64,000 nucleotides of DNA from Hygrophila difformis (lineage: Eukaryota > Streptophyta > Magnoliopsida > Lamiales > Acanthaceae): contig JAOANR010000004.1 in the NCBI GenBank assembly GCA_030278955.1, positions 19,099,096-19,163,095 on the forward strand, in the 5' to 3' direction. The first letter of the stretch is position 1. Each line of letters begins with the position of its first letter. The notes under the pieces were generated by a model. It made no database searches. It was given only the letters and a program-made list of their open reading frames with translations, and had not been told where the DNA came from. Positions 21,462-32,483 of this stretch are shown here, one piece after another. The position numbers and the translations under genes are program-made.

Positions 21462-23231
21462 TCAATGAACACCAACGTCACCTCCTCCCGAGCAGCCTCT
21501 AATATCATCATCCCCGTCCCCGTAGGGTGGGGATCGAGGGCCCCCAACTCCCATCAATCTCTCCATCTGCTCCGCCATGGTTATCTGTGACTGGGAGAGA
21601 CGCTCTATAGTCGCCGTGTACGCATCAAACTGGGCATGTGTCACAAACTGAGAAGTAGGCAGTGGAGGGGTGGAATCAACAACATCTATAGGCCCGATCG
21701 ACCTGGCTACGGAGCCTATGTCATATATTGCCTTGCGCCTGTCGTGGCCACCAGCTACATCTAAGAAGACGCGATCCGGATCAAAGGTACCACCTTCGGA
21801 TCATGGCTTAAGGTCTCAGCAACGACATTAAACTCTTCATGTTTTATAATGTTAAGAAAGGGGCAACTAGGCATTGAAGTAAACGATAAATTGATCACAA
21901 CATTTAGAATATGTACCTGAAGATGATGTGACTATCTGCTACCCAATTGTCCTTTTGGTGTTTTCTTGTATGTGTGTGCTCATGGAGCTCGTGCAAGTGG
22001 ACAGGCCCATCCTTCTCAGCCGACTATAAAATTTTTAAAAATGGTAGTGATTAGAATGTGTCATTAAATATCATAGAATTAAAACTAATGGATTTGTAAA
22101 GCATACCAGATCTTCAAGAGTGGCCCGAAATATCTTGGATCCTGCAGTGTGTGGGGAGAGCAGGTGCATCTTCCTGACCACGGAGCCTGTTCAGTTTTCC
22201 CCTTTCGCTCTTATCCTTGAATGCTTGGGAATCCCATATTCACTTCCAATTCTTTGCCACAACCGCATCCCCGACATCGGTTTTTTCTTACTTCGAATGT
22301 CCAAAGTGTAATCCTTGTATCTGTTATTTACAATTTAGGTCATCAAATTTTCCCGTATTACACAATAAAAAACTATAGTTGTAATTTAGAACTCATCGTG
22401 CAATGTTTTTCTTCTCCCATTCTTTCCACAGCAAGGGCATGCTCGGGAGCCCAGCGAGCAACTTTCTGCAGATAATTAAAGACATCAGTTGATTTACTAG
22501 TTTGAATAATACAATTATTAACTCAACATACACATCATACCTGAAATTCTCCCCAATAGAACTCCTTGGTCTCTTTTGATACCTTACCCCAACTAATCCC
22601 ATTTATATCCGCACGTCTGGGAGATATGTTTGTAATCTTCCTCACGACTGAGTTCGGGAAGTCGATTCTGGAAGACTATGCTCGCCCGTTAAAAGACATA
22701 ATTAAGATGAAGACTCATGTTGTATAAAGAAATAATTAAATACATTTAACATAATGACATGTTGCGTAGAATACTTACATCCCATCTGTGGACTTTGGTG
22801 CAAGGAGCACCCTGTCAGGACCATGCTGAGCTATGGGAGGAGGAACGGGTGATACCCCTTGTGAAGAACCCACCGATCATAACAACGAATAAAGTCGAAG
22901 TTGTTCATAACAGAACTAGAGCAACAATATTTAAAAAGTTGTTAGTACCTGGAGTGTGTGGGGGTGGTGTCTCTAGAACGGCCGTGTCTGAAACAGGAAC
23001 TACAGGCTGCTCTTCCAGACTGGCAGCTGCAACTGTAATTCAAGAGGTTAGAATTATGAATACAAAGTTCATTAGATTCATATACGAAATGCAAACAAGA
23101 TAGTAAATGTATTTTTCAAATACGTCGCTGATATGCCTCCATCGCCCTCCTGATCCTTGCCGCTTCCTCGGCTGATGTAAGTGTCTGCTGTGGCGTGTTC
23201 GAAGATGAGCCACCCCCTCGTTTAGACATCT
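21462..23231 (-). pseudogene. tnpA: TNPA-like gene (plant transposase Ptta/En/Spm family), multi-exon
   Basis: ATG at 23231 opens MSKRGGGSSSNTPQQTLTSA then EEAARIRRAMEAYQRR, ending at a GT. Further exon-like blocks with AG/GT borders are near 23036-22951 (SLEEQPVVPVSDTA) and 22863-22785, then NGISWGKVSKETKEFYWGEF near 22590 and KVARWAPEHALAVERM near 22460. HTAGSKIFR lies near 22130 and HLHELHEHTHTRK near 21985. The last exon, from about 21800, has VFLDVAGGHDRRKAIYDIG and AQFDAYTATIERLSQSQ and stops at 21462. A stop and frame change near 22170 suggest decay. TNPA-type proteins bind subterminal repeats and regulate excision. Confidence 0.75.
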
Positions 23232-23271
23232 GTATAAAGGACAATCTTATTACGATATAATCGATAATTCC

Positions 23272-23990
23272 TCATAAAAACATACAATGCTTAATAGTTG
23301 TTATGGCATATAAGAAGTTTATCACATTTCGAATTTGGAAATCCTCATCTGAAGTCTCCTGTGACAGATCATTCGGATCTGTGTCATCTAAAATAGAATC
23401 AGTGTTCGCGGAGGAATCGGAGTCAACAACGTCATCCCGCTGAAGGTCTATGTATTGGACCACGGTGTCTGTTAGCCGCTCCCTTCCAGACGTGAAAGTC
23501 GTAGTTTCGATACCAAGATGTTCTATTGCGTCGACCTGAAACGCTTCAGGTTCTTCCCCAGGTCAAACGGTTATTACACCACTCGGTTTCACTTTACATA
23601 CGGCCAACCATTCATTCCTACCCGCACCTGGCCTCGTCGTTGGGAACGATGCATAACACACCTGTTCTGCCTGGTATGCAAATATAAAAGGATCATATGT
23701 AGGCAAAGGCTTTGAGTGGTAATCTCGACAAGCTTGTAGTTCTCATGGGTCCGGGTTCCAATTCCTTCATGTGGATCAAACTATCTACATTTGAAGAATG
23801 TAATTTGCTTCATAGGCAGCGACGGGTACTCTATCGCAATAATCTCTTTGATTTTGCCGTAGTAGTCTCCGGACGTGCTCGAAATGCAAACACCACTGTT
23901 GTAGGTCGATCTATGCTTGCCGTGTGATTCTGTGTGAAATTTCATCCCATTTATAAAGTACATTAATTGAAATACCAATAGGAAGTGGCC
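23272..23990 (-). pseudogene. tnpD: TNPD C-terminal part (DUF4216-like)
   Basis: The frame 23978-23781 reads INGMKFHTESHGKHRSTYNS, GVCISS and YYGKIKEIIAIEYPSLPMKQ then FFKCRW. This matches the domain that ends CACTA TNPD proteins (GYxFHT...TQNSGV...YYGxLxEIIEL). Downstream frames carry an acidic tail with DDVVDSDSS and SQETSDEDF (23463-23272). It lies directly after the DUF4218 part in the same gene and is interrupted by frame breaks. Confidence 0.75.
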
Positions 23991-24262
23991 CCTGTGCTAT
24001 GTGACTCAAACATAGATTTTTCGGGTGGATTTTGTGTCATATATGCCTCCAACCATCTAGGAATGTCGTCCGACATAGCAGATTGAATATTTGCCTCGCT
24101 TATTCTCGGTCGTTCATTATGCAGCTGCTGCTCAAATTTCCTATTATTACGATTAGGGCATTGTTATCAGATAGGGCCCAAAATTTTATTCAACAAAGCA
24201 TAATGATGAAAGAATTGGAAAAACACATAAAGTACTTACAGGAGAAAGGGTTCTATCTCTTT

Positions 24263-24566
24263 TCAATTTAAGAGGAGGTAATTGTGAACGACTTTCAACT
24301 CTTGTTCCGACAATCGACTCTTCTTAGACTGACCTTGGCACGACCGCGTATTTGAATACACTTGGAAGGCGATCGTCATAGTGAATTGAGCCTGCATCAT
24401 CGTTCCTTGGCACATTCCTCTCAAGTGTGAATACATGCTTCTCGAAGTAATGAGAGCAGAAAATTGAGGCTTCGCGAACCATATATGCATTGCAGATGCT
24501 ACCTTCAACATGTGCCTTGTTGCTCACATTTCGCTTCAGTCGATTGAGATATCTACAAAATATCAA
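24263..24566 (-). pseudogene. tnpD: TNPD DUF4218-like part, second half
   Basis: The frame 24566-24324 reads YLNRLKRNVSNKAHVEGSIC, NAYMVREASIFCSHYFE. This matches the LKxxVxNKAxxEGSIxxAYxxxExxxFCSxY motif of TNPD. An AG acceptor-like border precedes it, and the sequence between it and 24619 looks like an intron. Confidence 0.8.
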
Positions 24567-24618
24567 GGAAATCAGTTTCCCACTCCTACCGACTGTATTT
24601 ATACAATACTTGAATTAA

Positions 24619-26130
24619 TTAAAGTACCAACAAATAAAAATTATACCTTTCATACGGATACATCCATCTGAATTGAACGGAACTGGCAAGGCTAGCTTCA
24701 TAAAGGAGGTGGAGAGGTAGATGTTCCATACAATTGAAGAAGGATGAGGGGAAGATAGTCTCCAACTTACACAGAACTACTGGAATATCTATGATCAGTC
24801 TATCTATATCAGCCACTTTCAGCGTCTTCGCAGTTAGGGCCAAACAACATTGCTCAATTCTGTTATTGGTTCCCATACACTCTTAGGAAGTAGCTCCTGC
24901 CATCCAATTGGTAGAAGACGTTGCAAGAAAATATGGCAGTCATGACTTTTCATGCCAATCATTCGATGATTATTCATGTCTACGCATCTACCAAGGTTGG
25001 ACACACAACCATCATGAAATCTTAAACCTGCGACCCATTTCAAAAACACATCCCTCTTGTCCTTGTCCATTATATACACTGCCCTGGGATATTTCCCTGT
25101 GCGGGGGTCCCTATGCAATTTGGGCCTGTTACACAAGGTCACAATGTCCTCATGTGCTTTCGCATTGTCCTTACTCTTCCCCTGCACGTCCATAACAATA
25201 TTGAACACATTTTCAAACACATTTTTCTCAATGTGCATGACATCCAAGTCGTGTCGAACAAAATTCGTCTTCCAATAAGGTAGATCCCAGAATATACTCA
25301 TCTTTTCCCATCCACATGTCTTCCTTATTATTCTATTCACATCATCTTCTCCTAATTCGGTTACACGTCGTAGGCCATGCCTTTCTATATCCTCCAAGAC
25401 TTCTTCACTACTCCTATGCCTTGGTGGCATTCCATGTTCCTCCTGATCCTTCACGAATTTGGACTAATCAACTCTAAAAGGATTATTGGAGGGGAGGAAC
25501 CTCCTGTGCGAATCAAACCACGACTGTTTCGCACCCTCTTTAAGCCGTATAGATTCTGTTTCTTCCATACATACTGGGCATGCAGTTTTCCCATAGGTGC
25601 TCCAACCCGACAACATAGCATAGCCGGAAAATCTCCAATTGTCCACATCAAGGCCGCCTTCATTTGAAAGTTCTGATTAGAGGATGTGTCGTATGTTGTG
25701 ATCCCAACGTCCCACAACTCTAAGAGCTCGTCGATTAAGGGCTGCAAATAAACATCAATCCTTTGCTTTGGGCTTGATTTCCCAGGAATTATGCATGTCA
25801 GGAACATATAGTCATCCTTCATACACATATCAGGAGGGAGGTTGTAAAGAGTTAATATGACTGGCCAACATGAATATTGAGATCCCAATTGACCAAACGG
25901 TTGAAAACCATCCGTACATAAGCCCAATCTCACATCCCGACCCTCCTTACTAAATTCTGGATGTATTATGTCAAAATGCTTCCATGCCTTCGAGTCACAA
26001 GGGTGGCACATCTCCCTAGACGACCCATGATGATGTCCTAATGCCACGTCATATGCTTCGCTGTCGCCTTCGATGCATACAATCTCTTTAATCTGTTTTT
26101 AAGTGGGAAATAGAACATGTATTTCCGTCC
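24619..26130 (-). pseudogene. tnpD: TNPD transposase domain (Transposase_21-like)
   Basis: Ordered motifs: FYFPLKNRLKRLYASKATA (about 26120), HPEFSKEGRDVRLGLCTDGF, YSCWPVILTLYNLPPDMCMK, VYLQPLIDELLELWDVGITT, FPAMLC and GKLHAQYVW. Then WDLPYWKTNFVRHDLDVMHI and EKNVFENVF, KSHDCHIFLQRLLPIGW, and lastly KLETIFPSSFFNCMEHLPLH with RWMYPYER. The order is exactly that of CACTA TNPD transposases. Frameshifts near 26045, around 25610 and near 24860 split it, so this copy is inactive unless sequence errors are involved. Confidence 0.9.
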
Positions 26131-26189
26131 AATCCGTGAATTCGCATTTGATTCTCTTTAGCGAGGCTCGTCACAGAACTTACATTTAT

Positions 26190-26918
26190 CTAAGGCCGAA
26201 TCTTCTCGCCAGAATAACATACACCCTTTTCACAACAATAAATTTTCTGAACAGGCAACCCCAATCCCTCAAGTAGTTTTTTCGCCTCGTAAAAATTCTT
26301 AACCATGGCGTCATCCTCGGGGAGTGTATCAAGAATTAGTTGGCTCAAAGTATCAAAGCACCTCTCCGATAAGTTGTGTTCGGCCTTAATACTCAATAAC
26401 CTAGCAATAATAGACAGAAAGGTCATTTTCTTGCATCTAGGCCACAAATCTTTGTCTGCCGCGTCCAACATACGAAAGAACAATTTCTCTTGTGGATTAC
26501 GCTCCTCAGGTGGCCTAAGTTCATCATTATCTTGAGTTGGTATTGTGTCGGGATGACCAATTCCCATTCCATCGCACACCATTTGTATGTAGTCATCATC
26601 ACATGCCGACACTGATGGGGGCGCAATATCAGTATCATAATAGCGACTAAATTGGTGTGGCTCTCCATGACACGTCCATATTTCGTAGTTAGGAACAAAG
26701 CCGTCACGATATAGATGATATGTGATGTCATCATCAGATAGATAACATTTATTCCTACATCTAATACACGGACACATTAGTCTTCCCTGTGCTCTATCCA
26801 CATCTGGGTTTTGATGAGATATCTGTATAAATAATTTTACCCCATTCTTAAATTCAGATGTGAGTTGTCCAATACTACGTCGGGAGCGGTACATCCAACT
26901 TCGGTCCATACCTATCAA
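26190..26918 (-). pseudogene. tnpD: TNPD N-terminal transposase-associated domain
   Basis: Best start is the second Met (26909), giving MDRSWMYRSRRSIGQLTSEF, KNGVKLFI, then CPCIRCRNKCYL and HLYRDGFVPNYEIWTCHGE. This is the usual N-terminus of TNPD (transposase-associated domain with the CPCxxCxN zinc-like motif). After LGLPVQKIYCCEKG the reading shifts by one base; the other frame gives CMLFWREDSALDKCKFCDEP and then a TAA. Confidence 0.9.
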
Positions 26919-26989
26919 AGCTTTTTTTTACAACTTGGATATTATTGATCACTCGAATGCTTTCACCAAATCCTAACGACTAAATTATC

Positions 26990-27568
26990 ATCTATAGGGT
27001 GTATAGTCAATTGATACTCGTTTCCTAATTGAAACACATTATAAAACATATGTTAATAGGGTTTATTTTCAATAGTCATTCAGGTATCTTATTTGAAAAA
27101 CATTATAATAATTATAATAATAAACAAATCTTTTTTAATCTTTTAGAATAAATTATTATAATCTTTTATGAATTGTATCTTCAATTATGTCCGTTAAAAG
27201 AAATCTGAAACCACTGTTAGAGATAGATTTTAAAAAAATCAAATCCCACAAATTGAATATTATATAAATAAATTTAAAAAATGTGGTTTTAACCTCCAGC
27301 AAACCATGTGACTTAGTAAATCTTTAAAACTCGTCATAGTAGATTTAATGCACATAGATCAAATTATATTACCTTGCTACCAATGAAATCGATGCAGATC
27401 GCCGGCTGAGTTGGATATTGCTTTCCAAAATAAAGTATTGGCCAAGTGTGTCTGATAACACAATATTCGAAATTAGAATGAGAAGGAAAAAACCTCTCGG
27501 AAACCAACATAGTACTAGATCCATTTTATTCAACTACAATACCAACTTAGCCGTGTTGCAATCGGAAA
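26990..27568. other. CACTA 5' region, no gene seen
   Basis: AT-rich sequence between the TNPD start and the nested LTR element. ATCCATTTTATTCAACTAC occurs at 27517 and again just beyond the nested insertion (39193), so the two copies were about 60 bp apart before insertion. Confidence 0.6.
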
Positions 27569-27848
27569 TGTAACACCCCCAAATTTAAAACACCAAAATA
27601 TAGGGGTGCTACCGCCACATCACTTGGAATAAAAATACTTACCAAACAGATACCAAGAGATGTTAAGGCTTATTAAAAACAAAACCGGTTTTGACATTCG
27701 AATCGTGCAATATCCAAAATAGTTCAAAAACAAATGTTTGACAAAATGAGTCAAATTATATATATATATGTTTTATTTGAACAAAATAAACTTTCATAGT
27801 CCCTTTCCCCCAATGCGTGCAATGCTCATGGTGTCTTATTTTCGAATC

Positions 27849-27905
27849 CTGAAAAAGAAAAAAAAATACACGCACACACAAATCAGTAAAAACTAGTAAG
27901 TTAAT
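27849..27905 (-). promoter_or_regulatory. LTR branch/acceptor-like module (family A), weak stem
   Basis: The minus strand reads AATTAACTTACTAGTTTTTA then CTGATT, followed by a long pyrimidine tract ending CTTTTTCAG. The order matches the other families, but the stem is only about 4 bp here (TAGT/ACTG with a wobble), and the other LTR copy (around 29980) has changed it further. Confidence 0.45.
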
Positions 27906-28253
27906 TCACAGCTCCACAAGGACACAACAACACACAACCGCAAAATTTCATGTATTTAATATGAAGGCGAATTAATATTGACGAGGACACTTCTTTTTAC
28001 CGCATAATCCGCAAATTTTTGTCTAAACCTATAGCACCGGTGCCCTAACCTAGGCCCGCAGGCGAGGTTAGGGGTTAGACCCACAATACCGCATAGTCAA
28101 AAGTTCGTCAACCTGGATTTTAATTAAATTTTGACAGAGGGGGCGAGTTACGTCGCTAGAGACCCGTCACAGTCCTGTTCCTCAACCGCACAATCTGCAT
28201 AGAAGCATCTGCTCGTCAATACCAATTTTTCCACAATATAAATATGTATCCCT

Positions 28254-28291
<38 letters not shown>

Positions 28292-29125
28292 CTTTTAACA
28301 ATCCATACTTTCTTTTATATATATATATATAAAATACTTTTAACAATCCATACTTTCTTCAGATATTGCCGTATCAAGGGCTAGTATGTAGTTGCAAATA
28401 TTCTCTTTATAATATATTTATGTGTTCGTGTATACATAAATATATATGTATGAAAACTAGATAAAACAAGTAACAATGATTCATCCAATTTATTTATTAC
28501 CAGGCAAGTGCATGCTAGACCCAACAATGTTTGACTAAATAATTATTAGTATGTAGACACAACCCTATGTTTTGAAAATTGAATATACACACCAAACCAA
28601 CACTGCCAATTGACGAGACACACACAAAGGAAGAATGTAGGAGAAAAGGGACCAACTTACAGTCGATCAATTAGTGTTAAACAAGAGGAACGAAGGCAAT
28701 ACCGACTTCGACTCCAGCAATGTATTTTCCAAAAACTCCAGACTTATTTGGGTTTTCTGCTTAGGGGTTTAAGTTATCTATAGCATCACAGGGAATCTTC
28801 AATTGGAAGCTTTGCAAGGACGACAATCATGGGATTGATAGCAGGAAGAAGATCCATTTTTTTTTTGATAGAATTTTGTCCTCAAATTAAGCATAATGCC
28901 CGGAGGTCTTGCAAGGTAAGTGACAAAATTGTGGTCTAACTAATGGCATGCAATCTTATCTTTCCCACTAACAAATTTTTATCCAAACCTAATCACACTT
29001 GTAAGAATAAAGTAGTGTAAATTTATCCACATAATTAAATGGGTACAATAGTGTAATTATCCCAATTAAAAAAACATGTATTACTAAGTAATGCCAGACC
29101 ATGAGGATTTTGATTGCCAATAGAG

Positions 29126-29207
<82 letters not shown>

Positions 29208-29230
29208 CATAATAATAATAATAATAATAA
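29126..29230. repeat. Trinucleotide microsatellite (TGA)n then (TAA)n
   Basis: About 27 TGA units followed by several TAA units. The equivalent place in the other family A LTR (39082-39163) is almost entirely TAA. Confidence 0.95.
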
Positions 29231-29256
29231 GCGAAACGAATTTCTCGGGTATCACA

Positions 29257-29663
29257 ATCCACCCTCCTTAAAAATCGACTTCGTCCTCGAAGTCGCTTAA
29301 CGTCTAAGGATAGAGTATTCCATGTAAGTGTTCAATGTGTTCATGAAATGGGCATGCGAGATATAGATCGAGATAGTGTGTTAGCTCGAATGCACATGTA
29401 TGTATATGACCCATCCCCTGATTTTGTGAAAAAAGAATTTATAACTTAATTCATCATTTAAAAATAATTTATGCAAGGCAGTATCCATGAATTTCTTTAC
29501 AAATAAAATATAGTAATAATATTCTTATGAGTTTAAAAACTATAATATTTTTTTTATAAACTTAAAAATCTAATACATAGATTTTACGGAAATATAGCAA
29601 AATAAATATTTATATACAACTAAAATATTGGTCCGAAAGAATCGAACCGCTCTGATACCATTT
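29257..29663 (-). other. Interior of family A element with PPT and PBS only
   Basis: The minus strand begins with the PBS TGGTATCAGAGC (29660-29649, iMet type) followed by GGTTCGATTC. It ends with GACTTCGAGGACGAAGTCG and the PPT-like TAAGGAGGGTGGAT at the LTR edge (29270-29257). No coding sequence is left. Confidence 0.85.
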
Positions 29664-30006
29664 TGTAACACCCCAAAATTTAAAACACCAAAATATAGGG
29701 GTGCTACCGCCATATTCCTTGGAATAAAAATACTTACCAAACAAGATACCAAGAGATGTTAAGGCTTATTAAAAACAAAACCTGTTTTGACATTCGAATC
29801 GTGCAATATCCAAAATAGTTCAAAACAAATGTTTGACAAAATGAGTCAAATTATATATATGTTTTATTTGAACAAATTAAACTTTCATAGTCCCTTCCTC
29901 CAATGCGTGCAATGCTCATGGTGTCTCATTTTCGAATCCTGAAAAAGAAAAAAAATACACGCACACACAAATCAGTAAAAACATGTAAGTTAATCCACAG
30001 CTCCAC
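29664..30006 (-). repeat. Family A 5' LTR, left part (split by family B)
   Basis: Matches the first 340 bp of 27569-29256. Interrupted at the TCCAC target site by family B; continues at 37922. Confidence 0.9.
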
Positions 30007-30920
30007 TGTAACACCCGAGGAAAAACAAATTCAAATTGTTTTGAACTACGTCATGACTTGATCCCTTCACAGGGTACGTAGGCAGCTTAGAACTAATTTC
30101 TAAGTTCAGTCACGAAATAAATCACAAAATACATCACGAATTAGACCACAAGGACGATAGGAGGTGTTGGAACCAATTTAGACTAGGCTAAGTAGGACAC
30201 GGAAATGTTGCGAGCGATAAGCCGGACTCGTAACCAGATTAAGGAGAAGATTCCGAAACGAAGACGACCCAGGGAATCGAGCTAACACGTAGAAAACCGA
30301 TAGGGGAAAAGCGAGGGAAGACCCGACGGAACACGCGGATCGCCGAACCGGCCGGCCCGCGCTGTCCGCGCGCTGCCGCGCGGCCACCGCGCGGCCAAGG
30401 GCGTCGCGATGCCAGGCTTGGCACGCGTGCTCCGCGCGACCATAGGGGTGGGTGCGCGCCACCTCCGCGCCAGAGGGGCTGAAGGTGTAATCTTTCCATT
30501 CGGGGGTGATTTTCTTGCCTAAATTACAATTCCCTTCGAGGGAAACCGAATTCCAGCCTTAAGGAAGGCTTAAGGGCGGCTGGGGAGCCTCAAAAGCCCT
30601 AATCCCACAGAAACCCATCCCCACCATACTCACAAACTTCCTCTCCAAGCCAAACTCTCCCTATGAAGCTTTCCGGCGAACATTCCGGCGACGACGAGGT
30701 GAACGGGACTGAGCCACGGCTTCATAGAACCTTGGTAAGTCTTAATATAGCATTCCATCAGTCCATGAGTCTCCGGAACTCGAATTCTAACACTATTTCC
30801 TTACTACGATTTCACGTCGGAAAACGAACAAAAAGCGATCGGAGAAGTTGGCCGTTACAAGTTGGTAGGGAGATGCGGCGGTGACATCCCGGCCTGGGTT
30901 ATCAAATCCGGGGTGTTACA
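30007..30920 (+). repeat. Family B 5' LTR with a 1.8-kb internal deletion
   Basis: 914 bp against 2741 bp for the 3' LTR. The first 850 bp and last 65 bp match the 3' LTR. Between them lies TTACAAGTTGGTA, identical to the LTR/PBS junction at 30917-30929. Confidence 0.9.
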
Positions 30921-30923
30921 AGT

Positions 30924-30935
30924 TGGTATCAGAGC
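30924..30935 (+). promoter_or_regulatory. Primer binding site, initiator-Met tRNA type
   Basis: TGGTATCAGAGC three bases after the LTR end. Confidence 0.9.
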
Positions 30936-31262
30936 CCGGAATTTTTTTTTTTAAAGCTACTACTATTATTTTAAACCATTACTTTTAAACCCAAGTGCGA
31001 TTTCTTTTAAAACTATTTATTTTGACTACTAGTATTATTTTTAGCCCAAAAGTCTATAATCCTTTTTACATAGCCCAAAATCTTAGCCAAAGAAATATTA
31101 AATTTTGGCCCACTATAGAGGCCCAACCTTTAGCAATTTATTTCAAACTAAATTTTTATGGGGAAGGGACTTGCACTTGCATGTTGCATATAGATTTAAA
31201 TTTGTGCATATCTTAACCTTGCCTGAAAAATGTCTAACTCTAACCTCCCTTGTTGACAATAG

Positions 31263-31661
31263 ATGGCCGAGCCCAACGCGAACATGGTCAATTTGATGGT
31301 GAAATTAATGAACGCATACCTTGAGGGCCAACAACACATCAATTACTTCAAAACGCGGGTAGGACAGTTGGAGGGTAACCTGGCCCATTTGGGTCACCTT
31401 AGGGAAACAGACCATCACCACATAACCCAGCTGCAGGAGCAAGTCACGCACCTCCAAGCCCAAGTGGCCCAGCTCCAAGACAAGGGAGATGACTTGGAGG
31501 AGCAGATAGAGACCATAGGCTGGGAACTGACTAACCTAGCCCAGGACGTGGACGGAGCGGTCCTTCAGAACCCGGGGCCTGCTCCCAATGTCGCCATACC
31601 CATCGATGTGTCGAGCGATGAGGATGATCCCATCAAGGCCGAGCCTGCCCACCCGTTTTAG
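31263..31661 (+). CDS. Coiled-coil protein at the gag position of family B
   Basis: 132 codons starting MAEPNANMVNLMVKLMNAYL. Residues about 45-95 form a likely coiled coil (ITQLQEQVTHLQAQVAQLQD, heptad spacing of L/V). The tail is acidic with IDVSSDEDDPIKAE. There is no capsid fold or zinc knuckle, so it is not a normal gag. It may be a gag N-terminal remnant or an accessory ORF. It is open, in sense orientation and about 330 bp from the PBS. Confidence 0.55.
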   Translation: MAEPNANMVNLMVKLMNAYLEGQQHINYFKTRVGQLEGNLAHLGHLRETDHHHITQLQEQVTHLQAQVAQLQDKGDDLEEQIETIGWELTNLAQDVDGAVLQNPGPAPNVAIPIDVSSDEDDPIKAEPAHPF

Positions 31662-31895
31662 ATCTAGTGATCCAGCTACGCATTATTAGTATATTTTCCT
31701 TTCCGTACCATTAGCAGCACACCTATTTCTATTTCGAATGCTTGTAAACCAAATTTAATTCTTGAGTAATAAAAATACAAGCCTATTTAAATCTATTCCA
31801 TGCATTTTATTTAGTCCTTTAACTACCATAATCAAAGAGGGGAACCTACAACCCTACAAAAAAAAAAACCGAACAAATTTTTTTTTTAAAAAAAA

Positions 31896-31911
<16 letters not shown>

Positions 31912-31968
<57 letters not shown>
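31912..31968. repeat. (TAA)n microsatellite
   Basis: About 18 AAT/TAA units in the interior of family B. Confidence 0.95.
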
Positions 31969-31971
<3 letters not shown>

Positions 31972-32483
31972 TACTAATAGTAATAAAATATATATACATA
32001 AACGTAAATAGGTACATATAAGAATAAATAAATAAATTCCAACAACCTTTACAAGAAAACCCTGATAAATTGATACCTATTAAAAGACTAATCTTCATCC
32101 AATAAAAATTTTTCCCTTAAGAGCAACTATATATACTCTACATATAAACTCTAATCCCGTGTATCATATCACGCTAATTTAACCAAGCGATTTAGTCAAG
32201 CAACGGCGTAGGTATTGTTGGGCAATCCACACACATGCAGACACGATAGGAAGGTAATAGTAAATCCAGAACATCTCAAACCATAAAATGGACAGAACAA
32301 TTAAACCATGGTTCTAAAACAGCAGCAAACAACTAACACATGTCAAGCACCTAACTAAGCAATAACATAACGAAAATATAAATCACAAATCCCAGGCAAC
32401 AGCAACGTCCTCATACGGGGGAAACTAAACAAAGTACGTCTAAATGCAAAACCTAAACGAAAACACGAAACCAAAAGGAGACC

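Larger units (their letters stand above)
27569..29256 (-). repeat. Family A 3' LTR
   Basis: 1688 bp. It contains an AT dinucleotide tract (28257-28287), a TGA/ATG microsatellite (29126-29208) and a donor-like GTAAGT (28660-28655). A pyrimidine-rich tract ends in CAG at 27851-27849. Confidence 0.9.

Noticed and set aside
28989..29262. Poly-histidine and poly-isoleucine open frames
   Set aside because: They are translations of the TGA/TAA microsatellite in a family A LTR.
31263..31661. bZIP-type transcription factor
   Set aside because: The coiled coil lacks an adjacent basic DNA-binding region.
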